A stretch of DNA of 64,000 nt. Origin: Patagioenas fasciata. Taxonomy: Eukaryota; Chordata; Aves; Columbiformes; Columbidae. The stretch is from the NCBI RefSeq assembly GCF_037038585.1, contig NC_092560.1:55464049-55528048 (forward strand). Direction: 5' to 3'. The notes beneath the pieces are model-generated. The model saw only the letters and a list, made by a program, of their open reading frames with translations. It did no database searches and was not told the DNA's origin. The translations under genes were made by a program, and so were the position numbers. Position 1 is the stretch's first letter; each line of letters opens with the position of its first letter. Below, piece by piece: positions 26,441 through 36,300 of this stretch.

Positions 26441-28039
26441 TTTAAAATGGAGATATATGTCACATCCAGAAGGACAGAATCACCAGGTAACATCAGCAAC
26501 CTCCTTTAAATTGGATAAAAAGTCCCCTGTCACCTTGAATTTCATGAAAAGAAATACATCAGATTGAACATCATTGAAAATCATTGTGTCCTGAAAATGA
26601 AACTTTTAGGATCATTGTAACCCTTCAAAAAGTCTTGCAGGCCACACATTTCATATATACCTTTTAAAAGAAAATTCAAGTGAAACTGTTTATTGGGTCT
26701 CTGTGTAGCCACTGCAGGCAACTTGCCCTGACCCTACAGCCCACCTTGTCTTCTGATCATGGCTGGAGAAGAACAGTGTCACACCTTCAGCTGTCAGACA
26801 AGATGCAACTTCTGGCTGGCATTTAACTCCTTGGTTACTGCTGGTATCAATGTATGTGTTAGGAATATTTAGGGTGTTTCAGTTGATTTTTCTGAGAATA
26901 AAAAAATAAATGGAAGCTCAGCTCTTCTGGCCATTTGTCACAGCTATGAGTCATAGGAAATTAGCAATTACATAAACGAAAAACCTTTTTCTGTTATGGC
27001 AAGTATCTCTCAGATTTTTTTTTTTTTTCCCCCACTTCTCTAGTTTTTGACAAGTTAATGAAAATAGACTGCTGATTATTTAAAACAAAAGCACAGGAGT
27101 GCTGCTACTTTGGTAAGTCAGCTACACATAAATATCCTAATACCATTTTGGCTTGAAAATTAAGATGGTAAGATTAGAGAACAAAACAGTATCTTTAATC
27201 TCATTTTTCACTGCAAGTATATATGCATTTGAAGTCTCAGATATAATCTTTTTCTTTAATTACAAATTACCCTAAAACACTTTAAAACCTGAACAAGACA
27301 TATGATATTCATAAATATGCAGAATCACAAGCAAGTGCAAGTTTCAAAGCTCAAAGATTTGAAAGCCTTTTCCACAGATTGGTGAGCAATGCAAATGATA
27401 AGTATACTTCAGAAAGGCTAAAGATCACTCAGACTTGTCCTTCATTTGAATATCTATCCTGGAAAATGTTTAACAATAATCACTGGTCTACACGTATGTT
27501 TCTGATGGGTGGGAACCAGTACAAGATTTTAGGGTCTCAAACAAAACAAAGAGCAAATGTGAAAACTACATGAACTTGACAGTGTTTGTAACCAATTATC
27601 AGTATCTGCTTTTCTAAAATACCTTCGGATGATATTATAATGCAAATGACAAATTTGATTTTTGCACATCAGCAGCTTTTCAGGTCTATGAATATAGTAG
27701 AATATGTGGTTTGTATTTAAATTGTTGTTATACAACAATCTATAAAGAAGGAAGGTTTAGCGCATTTAGATTCGAATTAGGTACATCCAGATTTTTTCAG
27801 CCTGAATCCTACATAAAATATCCAAAGTGCTCTCCTTTTCCACTGCAGACCTCCATCATTCCCAAATGAGTGGGAAAACCTTTAGTTCTAAATGTGAGAC
27901 ATTCAGTAGACCACAAAATAGATACAATATAATATACAAAAAGACACTGCGGAAATTATTGAATTTCCTGGACCTGATTTAGTGCATCTGAATATTGACT
28001 GTCTTCTGGGTTTGGAGAATATTTTGACAGATTTCCAAC
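26441..28039. other. Non-coding stretch, nothing recognised
   Basis: AT-rich, with a T-run near 27019-27030. The 64-69-codon open frames at about 27379-27738 carry no recognisable features. Confidence 0.6.
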
Positions 28040-28205
28040 TACACATAATGAAGTGGGTGAGAAACTGGCTGAGGGGGCGGGCTCAGAGGGTAAAGTGGAC
28101 TCAGAGTAAATGTGGTTGTGTTAGGCTTGTGATCAGTCACTGGTGGGGTTCTGCAAGAATCTGTCTTTAATGTCTTCATAAATTACTCGGGCATGGGATG
28201 TGAAA
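28040..28205 (+). mobile_element. Outer CR1 (copy C), 5' piece before the nest
   Basis: Plus-strand piece of CR1 ORF2 (reverse transcriptase). The translation MKWVRNWLRGRAQRV (28049-28093) matches the family motif WxxNWLxGRAQRV. Further on, a broken frame gives the equivalent of SGVPQGSVLGPVLFNVFIND (about 28136-28185). It stops at 28205, where an oppositely oriented CR1 begins, and resumes at 29428 with AAGTTCTCTGATTACACAAA, the expected next motif (KFADDTKLGG). The two pieces are therefore one element split by a later insertion. The upstream limit is uncertain. Confidence 0.8.
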
Positions 28206-28430
28206 GAATCACAGAATGGTTAGGGTTGGAAGTGACCTCTGGAGATCATCTAGTCCAACCCACCTGCTAAAGCAGGTTCACCTGGAGTAGACTGCACAGG
28301 AATGCATCCAGGTGGGTTTTGAATGTCTTCACAGCGGAGACTACACAACCTCACTGGGCAGCCTGTTCCAGCACTCTGCCATTCTGAAAGGAAGTTTTCC
28401 CTCATATTCAGATGGAACCTCCTACAGAAT
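28206..28430 (-). mobile_element. Middle CR1 (copy A), 3' piece
   Basis: Minus-strand 3' end of a CR1. Plus-strand landmarks are AATCACAGAATGGTTAGGGT, GATCATCTAGTCCAACCCAC and CTGCTAAAGCAGGTTCACCT, diagnostic of the same subtype as the CR1 copies at 55976 and 63471. At 28423 the sequence stops matching (read on the minus strand, just before AGGAGGTTCC) and another CR1 intervenes until 28969. The missing upstream neighbour, GACTGAAGTAT, lies at 28970-28980. In the uninterrupted copy near 63538 these two words are adjacent, which proves the split. Confidence 0.9.
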
Positions 28431-28969
28431 GAATCATAGAATGTTCTCAGTTGGAAGGGATCCACAAGGATCACTGAGTCCAACTCCTGTCTCCATATAG
28501 GACAACCATACAATCCATACCATGTGTCTGAGGGCGTTGTCCAGACTCTTCTTGAACATTGTCAGGCTTGGAGCTATGACCACCTTCCTGGGGAGCCTGT
28601 TCCAATGCTCCACCACCCTCTGGGTGAAGAACCTTTTCCTAATGTCCAACCTAAACCTCCCTTGGTATATCTTCCTGCCGTTCCATCAGGTTCTGTTGTT
28701 GGTCACTAAAGAGAAGAGATCAGTGCCCACCCTTCCTCCTCCCTTGTGATGAAGCTGTAGCCACCATGAGGTCTCCTCTCAGTCTCCTCTTCTCCAAACT
28801 GAACAAATCAATTGACTTTACCCACCCCTCATAGGGCTTTGTCTCCAAACCAACTTTGTAGCCCTCTTCTGGATCTTCTCTAGCAGCTTAATATCTTTTT
28901 TACACTGTGGTGCCCAGAACTGCACACAGTGCTCCAGGTGAGGCCAACACCAGTGCAGAGTAGAGCAAG
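28431..28969 (-). mobile_element. Innermost CR1 (copy B), inserted into copy A
   Basis: A 539-bp, 5'-truncated minus-strand CR1. Its 3' end is GATCCTTGTGGATCCCTTCC followed by ATTCTATGATTC, the same subtype as the outer copy C and different from the middle copy A. It begins at the CTCTGCACTGGTG word also present in copy C at about 29775. It retains the conserved ORF2 C-terminal region (see next entry). Because it interrupts A, it is the youngest of the three. I see no clear target-site duplication, as is usual for CR1. Confidence 0.9.
28434..28649 (-). pseudogene. CR1 ORF2 C-terminal remnant in copy B
   Basis: An open 71-codon frame containing the conserved CR1 carboxy-terminal block, with the order [17 protein letters not shown], then VVIAPSLTMFKKSLDNAL. 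In full-length CR1 this follows the reverse-transcriptase domain. The catalytic region is absent because the copy is 5'-truncated, so no activity is possible. The frame runs on into the 3' tail. The good preservation of this block fits with B being the youngest insertion. Confidence 0.8.
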
Positions 28970-29427
28970 ATACTTCAGTCTGTGCCCATTCCCCCTCATC
29001 CTATCATTGGGCACCATTGAAAAGACTCTGGTCCCATCCTCTTGACATCCACCCTTAAGATACTTGTAAATATTGATGAGCTCATCTCTCAGTCTTCTCT
29101 TCTTCAGGCTGAATAGACCCAGCTCTCTCAGTCTCTGCTTGGCCATCCAGCCAGTTCTTGATCCATCACACTCTCCATTCATCCAGTTCATACTTTCTGA
29201 GCTTGCCTGTGAGGATGTTGTAAAAGATGGTGTCAAAAGCCTTGCTGAAGTTGAGGTAGACAATGTGCGCTGCTCTTCCCTGATCTACCCCACCAGTCTT
29301 ACCATCATAGAAGGTTATCAAGTTGGTCAAACATGATTTCCTTTTGGTGAATCCATGCTGACTAATCCTGCTAGCCTTCTTTCCCCCACATGCTTGGAGA
29401 TGACATCCAGAATGAGCTGTTCCATAA
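28970..29427 (-). mobile_element. Middle CR1 (copy A), 5' piece
   Basis: The upstream part of copy A. Read on the minus strand it runs from reverse-transcriptase sequence (29427 to about 29142), through an internal deletion at about 29136-29142, to the late ORF2 region ([20 protein letters not shown], then [17 protein letters not shown]) down to GACTGAAGTAT at 28970. The deletion joins the [12 protein letters not shown] motif directly to RLRELGLF, omitting the catalytic YADD-type portion of the polymerase, several hundred bases in related copies. The 5' end abuts copy C at 29427/29428. Confidence 0.9.
29166..29424 (-). pseudogene. CR1 reverse-transcriptase fragment in copy A
   Basis: Encodes the conserved stretch QHGFTKRKSCLTNLITFYD, a short spacer, and [16 protein letters not shown]. 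The latter is polymerase motif A, normally YLDFSKAFDT. The first Asp of that motif, a metal-binding catalytic residue in LINE polymerases, is Asn here. Stops, the internal deletion just downstream and the 5' truncation all show a dead copy. The same open frame extends upstream to 29735, but that part is antisense to copy C and is not CR1 protein. Confidence 0.85.
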
Positions 29428-30302
29428 GTAAGTTCTCTGATTACACAAAATTGGGAGGAGCTCCTGAGTGAAGAGAGGCCCTGTAGAGGGATCTGGAGAA
29501 ATGGGACAACTGGGAAATCACCAACTACATGAAGTTCGACACAGGCAAGTACTGGATTTGGCACCTGGGACATGGCAACCCTGGCTGTACATACAGACTG
29601 GGGGACAAGATGCTGGAGAGCAGCTCTGTAGGGAGGGATCTGGGGATTCCGGTCAATGGCACGTTGACCATGAGCCAACAGTGTGCACTGGCAGCCAAGA
29701 GGGCAACCGTGTCCTGGGTGCATCAAGCACAGCATTGCCAGCCAGGCCAGGGAGGTGATTGTCCTGCTCTGCTCTGCACTGGTGCAGCCTCACCTGGAGC
29801 ACTGTGTGCAGTTCTGGGCACCACAGGACAAAAAACATATAAAGCTACTGGAGAGAGTCAAGAAGAGGGCTACAAAGTTGGTGAAAGTTTTGGAGAGGAA
29901 GCCGTAAAGTCACTTGGTTTGTTCAGCCTGGAGAAGAGGAGACTGAGGGGAGACCTCATTATGTCTACAGCTTCATCACAAGAGAAGAACAAGGGGCAGG
30001 TGCTGAACTCTTCTCTATTACAACCAACTACAGAATCTGAGGGAATGGCAAGAAGATGTGCCGGGGGAGGTTTAGGTTGGACATTAGGAAAAGGTTCTTC
30101 CCCCAGAGGGTCGTGGAACACTGGAACAGCTCCCCCATGGAGGTGTCATGGCCCCATGTCTGTCAGTATGTAAGAAGTGACTAGACAATGCCATCAGGTA
30201 CATGGTATGGATTGTGGGATTGTCTTATACAGGGATGGGAGTTGGACTCAGTGATCCTTGTGGATCCCTTCCAACTGAGGATATTCTATGATTCTATGAT
30301 TC
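29428..30302 (+). mobile_element. Outer CR1 (copy C), 3' piece after the nest
   Basis: An 875-bp continuation of the plus-strand CR1 begun at 28040. Recognisable ORF2 segments are the KFSDYTKLGG motif (about 29430), MKFDTGKYWIWHLGHGN (29529 onward, family consensus MKFNxxKCKVLHLGxxN), and LGDKMLESSSVGRDLG. Further on come the region encoding the C-terminal block (frameshifted) and the 3' end GATCCTTGTGGATCCCTTCC followed by two ATTCTATG units at 30282-30299. Frames are broken repeatedly. It is the oldest of the three nested copies. Insertion of copy A separates it from its upstream piece by 1222 bases. Confidence 0.92.
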
Positions 30303-33300
30303 CCAGAGTTCAAGCTTCTAAACTTGATAGGTCTATACAATAATCATACCTATAGTACCATCTCACCTGCAAATAAAACCAAAACATGAAAAACAGCATA
30401 ACTGAATGTCATATAACTGAGTGGTCAAAACTGTTCTAACCATCTTCATAGATTTTCCTCTCTAAAACTTTATTACTAGAGCAATTAAAGGGACAACTAC
30501 TAACTGAGTGTTTCAGATTTTTGTGACCACTTGACATGTCTTTAATGACCTCTAATATGCTTTGAAGTGAGCATCTTTAAACTTCAACCTTCATCACTCT
30601 ACATAAGTTTAGAGGAACATTTCCTCACTGGAAGCTCTTTATGAATTTGTTGGCTGTAAAAAAATAGTGGTAAATAATGGTAAAAAATAGTACTTCAAAT
30701 TCACCTTTACTGCAGGAACATGATGGACCATTCTCAATGGCTATGCCAGATCAAAAATAATGCCTCAAATTAATTTGGGTGAAAAAGTATGTTCTGACCA
30801 AGCCTACTCTAGGTATAGTTTAACTATAACTAGATGTTTCCAGCGCTATATTACCTTCTTTCCCCTCAGTGCAGCTATTGAGCCAATGTAACCACTTACT
30901 TGTCATCAAGTGTGAGCCTCGGGATGGGGAATTCTCTCTCCCCAGCGACCCATCATGGCAGTGGATTATCTCCTAGCACAGCCCCAGTACCCATATGTAA
31001 AACCTTGATTCTGGCAACAGATCAGTTAAAGATATCCTCAATTTCTTGTTGCTCTCTACTCACCGTAAGCTTGACTATGATATTTTAATGATATAGTTTA
31101 ATTCCCTGAGCACAACAGACATTAACCTTGAATTTTTAATGGGTGTCATCAAATAGAGAAGGTTTGCAACATTAGCTACATCTCTTGTTGCAGTTTAGGA
31201 AGAGTCATCTTGCCAAATCATACTGGGTTTGAGGCAGAGCTCAACAAATTCTTCCAAGGGTAGGAAACTAGATACTGTTAAAATTATTCTTTCCAGCTCT
31301 AGCGGCTGGCTCTAATAGTGACAGGAGACATCCGTCAGGTACAAATGGTGCTGAAAGGGTGTTAAAAGACAGATTTGTTTGCAATCTTGTATGCTGTTGC
31401 TTTAACTGGGAATAACCCTGTTCATTTTAAGTGGTGTTACCATTATTAAATTTATTTAGGGAGAGGAACAGGAGAATTTAATTGGAAGCCATGCTACAAT
31501 AAAGCAAAACAAGAGTTAGCTTGGACTGGAGTTATGATGGCAATTAATCCCCAATGACTGTGTTCTCTAATAAGCACTACCTCCTACACCTGTTCAAAAA
31601 CCTTCTATCATATTAACTTTGCAATTGAAATACAGTTTTTTCAAAAACACAAATTCCTTTAAGTGTAAAAACTTTATTTTGCAAAATGTTTTGATGTTTC
31701 TTAGGAAAAAAGGTAAAGCAAATTTTGTATTCTGTGCAATTCTTAAGGATTTTTTCTACTAGCAGTTGATTCTAGTTTCAATCTGTAGATACCTAAAACA
31801 AGTTAAGATGAATACAACCTTGCTGCTTTCCTGGATATAGAAGAAATCTCAAATGAGTCCTGAAAAACACTCTGTTGATTTCCTCTCCTCGTATACTTTC
31901 CACAGGTTTTGCCACAAGAGTGGAAAATTCAGCTTTGGTTTAAAATGTAAACTCAAAGAAACATTTCAGAATTGCAACACTAGCTGTTACCTGAAATTAT
32001 CAGTTTTAAACAACATATACAACAACAATTACATAATGATCAGTAATTACTGATAATATCAGAACACAGAAATGTTGACATTTTAAAAGTGGCAAGGCTT
32101 TAGTATCTCGCACAAAACCATTTTAGCATGATTGCATAAGGTAACAGAGACTGACCCTTAGCAACAGACGTGCTGATGTAGTTGAAGAGATATGGATTTT
32201 TAAAAAAAAGATGCTGCAGTCAAGCAGTCATGAGACAATCCCCAGGAAAGAACACCACTGAAGGGGGCACAGAAATGAACCAGCACTCTCCAATATCAAT
32301 ATTAAAGTGTCCATTCACAAACATCAAGATGTCAGTAAAACCATTTATATGTTATGGATAGATGCAGCTGAACTAGCTCTAACCTGTCCACCCTGCGGGA
32401 GGGATGGGATGGGGTTCTGGTAATGGGTTTTGAAAGAAGCTTTATTTTTATTCACTACGTGTCAATAAGAATTCAAGTCAAGCCTCACACAATTAAAGTA
32501 ATATAACACTCCACAGTTATTGAATTTGTGCATGACTACTTAATAGTCTCTATACTATAACGTAGAAAGATGTAATGTATCATACCATTCAAAAGTACAG
32601 ACAAATTTATAAGGCTATTATTTCTGCAAATAGAAATTCAACTATTTTTTTAACTACAGAAAGGAAAATAATTATACCAGAGTTATAAAGTCAATTTTCT
32701 GTTAATATAAAACCATATTTGTGTGCACAATTTCTCATAAACTAGATATATAGAGTTCTGTTGTAGGAAATTGCAAGGCTTTGCCCTGAATAGTCCTGAT
32801 CATCTCTGTGTATAAGAAATTCCTCAATATGGAAGCCTTCCCTCCTCTCTATAAAACAGTAGAAACTGAAACATTTATGTCACGTTTAAAGACAGAATTC
32901 ATTAACGTGTTACTGAAGCTGCTTGAGGGAGTGGAAGGGCAAGTAGATTAGGCACAAGGATTTATGAAACTAATCATGTTCAGCACTTCCAGTTTAAATT
33001 GCATTGTGCTACACACTAATGCAGAAAACCTCTGGTATATCTTGAAATTAATTACATAGATTAGAACAACTTACAATAAGATTGTCACTGTGATGTGGAA
33101 TTTTTAAAAGAATCTTAAGATACAGTTTTAAAAAGTTCAAGAAGAAATAAAAATTGTAGGCAAAAAAAGACACAGGTGTAGCAAATGTTCACTTTGTCTT
33201 ACTTTCAGTCTGCTGTTCTGCACTCAAAGAACAGTACAAGGCCAAGTGCTGAAGGGCTACAGAGTACTATGGTAGGAATAATTATGCATCATCATGCAGT

Positions 33301-36300
33301 CACATCAATCACAACAAAATTCTGTAGATCAAGGAGAACTGCTCAGGATATGTGATATTTACTGTTCAAGCTTTAAAGTAAATCAGATGCCTGAACTGTA
33401 ACTGAGCATTTGAAATGACAATTTTTGAGGTGCTAAACTTGACCTGATAAAAACATACAGATGCAGAAAAGTTTTAGAGATGTGTTGTCAAGTCATTAGA
33501 GGTTCTCAGTGCATGATGTTCTTTTGCACACAAGACAGTATATGTGTTTACCCATAGAGACCTTCTGCACCAGCATTAATGTCCCTCCATCTCTTAGTAC
33601 ACAGTCTAGGACCAGAACTTCATTTTATCTTCTTCTCTATCAAAGTCTCCAAGAGACATTTTCTGCCTTTCTCATGGAAGGGAAAGTAGGAGAGCTGAGA
33701 TTGTGCTATTGGGTGTTCGTCCCACAGAGCCTCCAGGTCAGGCTGTGGGTAAGACACCGGGTTTCCTTCCAAACATCTCAGTCGGAGAGGCTTAGGTCTT
33801 TCCTAGGGATTTCAGTACTGAGCCCCGACCCTTCTTGAGTCAAGTCTAGGAGCAACACTTCTATACAATGGTAGAGGTAGGAAAAGCATTGGCCCACATG
33901 AGACATGGGAAAGAGTGCCACCCATCACCACAGGAATCAATCCCAGGCGGATCAAGGAGCTCACACAGATAGAAACTATCTTTTAGTTGTAAAGGAGCAA
34001 CTGCACACCAAGCTGGTTGTGAGGATGACATGTTCCTCCATACTCATTGGGCAAGTGCATGAACACCTCTCCAGGCAAAAAGTCTTTGCCTTTGGGTGTA
34101 TGTGCACTCACAGGATGGGGTTTATATTGCTTTACTTGCACTATCTTACCAGGGAATGAGAACACTAGAAAGCTACTGCCCAAGTTCACTTTTGACTAAA
34201 AATGCAGGAAATAAAGAACTCCCATCATATGAGAAACCAATCTGAAGAGCATGGTGACCACAATCAGTCAGTAATAGTTGCCAGCTAACTACGGATGGCA
34301 TTTTTATTCAATATGGCTACTGGTTTTATGTACCATGTTAATTTTTAAAAACTTAACTTTCATATTTAAGATATTTTTACTGAAATTCCTACAATTATTT
34401 TAAAACTTTATTTTCAGGGTATTTTAACTGATCTCCAACATCCACCCAAATGCAGGTAAACAGATATTCACCACTAATACCACCATTATTCTAAGAAGTA
34501 AACATTTGATTTCTTGTTTTTCAACACAATGAAACTGTGAAATTTTAAAGTCCCAATAAATAGTTGTTTAAGTAAATATGTAATGATTCTGTATAACATT
34601 ATGGTTACCAGAAATTACTGCAGTTATTATAAAGGTAGTGTTTAATTTGAAATCAATGTATCTTTATAGCTATCAATCAACATAAAGCAACTTTTGCAAG
34701 CAAACACTTAAACAACAAAATGCAAAGCAAGATTAAAATTGATGTTGATGATGTAAATCAGACAAAGACTGTCAAAATACTTTTGGTAGCATTATGCAGC
34801 AATCACTTATGTAACTCCTTCTGAATCTTTCTGCAAGCTGAAGAATTTGGTGCTGATTTTCAGTGTTCAGCCATCTCTCCAGAAGGCACTTAGGGCAGCA
34901 ATTGGTTTTGCAGTTATTTCCATCACTGTCTTTCAAAGTGATCTTAATGGACCATGTATTCTCAGTAAAGGGTTTATTTCTCTTCTGAATTTCTCTGCAT
35001 ACTGAGGAAGAATTATCCTGTCACATCACTGGGAAGTATAACACAGTCTCACAGGCCATCAAAACCGAGGTGCCTCCGGTATTTTCTTCCCAACACAAGA
35101 GGCAAGGTCGTGTCTGCCAGATTATACTGAAAGGCTTATGCACCAACCTGCAGCAGCATAGCATTTGCTGCAGGTAGGGCATGATAGCTGGTTATTGTAC
35201 CCCTGAAGGTCATGCCTGGCCAGTTCAGTGACAGCTGTGCCCATTTCAACACAAGAAGAAGCATGGTCCTCACCAACACCCCCCCTTTTTTTTTTTTTCT
35301 TGACACAAAATGCATTCACTTTTCACATAGACTCCTGCAGCCTTGCTTGCTTGTCTTGTTCTCAGATGTGGCTTGGCAACTTCCCTCTTCTCCTCAATCT
35401 GCAAACAGGAAATAAAAACCTAACCTAATCAAAGTAAACCCAGGTTCTCATAGGCAGGAGTCCTGCTTCAGACATCATGTCTACAAAATGTCATATCATT
35501 TCTGATGGTTATAGAATACCTCAATACCAAAATGTGGAAGTGTATACTTGATTACTTGATTACTGTCTTGTTTTCTATAAACTTCAGCTTGTCAGTAATC
35601 CACCTTCTCTCAAAAGTTTAGAGAGCAAATGTATGTATTTAATCACAATTTATGTATATTCAGACAATAATTTCCTTGTATATGATCATTTTGAATATGT
35701 TAATGACAGTTATAACTTGCATAACATGCTTGAATTAAGAAATTCCATTTATATGTATTTGCATTGCATAAATACTAGTCCACAGGAGTGAGAATACTTG
35801 TCTAATGCAAAATATCCCACAGGGAAGCGATTGGCATATTTGATTACTTTTTTTTATTGTTGTGTTTGTGTTTTTTTTAGGGTGGAGGTTTTTCTCAAGC
35901 AATCTGCCTAGAATGTTACATCACCCTCTGTGCACTAAGAACTTGATTGCAAAACTGGCATCAAGACTGTATCTAGTTGTGTTCATGTTAGAGACAGTGT
36001 CCTGGTGTAAGCCTTTCAGAAACCCTGGGGAGCAGATCCTTACAGGTTGTCCCACTCAGTGTGGTGATGTGCAAACTCCTCTACTAATGTTAAGGGCAGT
36101 TTCCCCTCTGGAGATGCTCTAGTCCCTGCTGTGCAACACGGAGAAGGAGACAGGGGCTGCAACAAACTTGTTTGAAGCAGCTGCATAAGCAAATTCTGAA
36201 GGAAATCTTGAGATAAGCACTCAGGTATGGCCAGCACACACTGGATTTCAAGAGAGGAAAGTACAGTGCAGGTAGATTTTGGAGGGCCTGCATGGGTCTG

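Noticed and set aside
28312..29336. Plus-strand open frames across the CR1 nest (60-87 codons)
   Set aside because: They are antisense to minus-strand CR1 copies A and B.
29529..30173. 214-codon plus-strand open frame as an intact CR1 protein
   Set aside because: It begins in genuine CR1 ORF2 sequence (MKFDTGKYWIW) but shifts out of the ORF2 frame further on; the C-terminal part is out-of-frame CR1 sequence.
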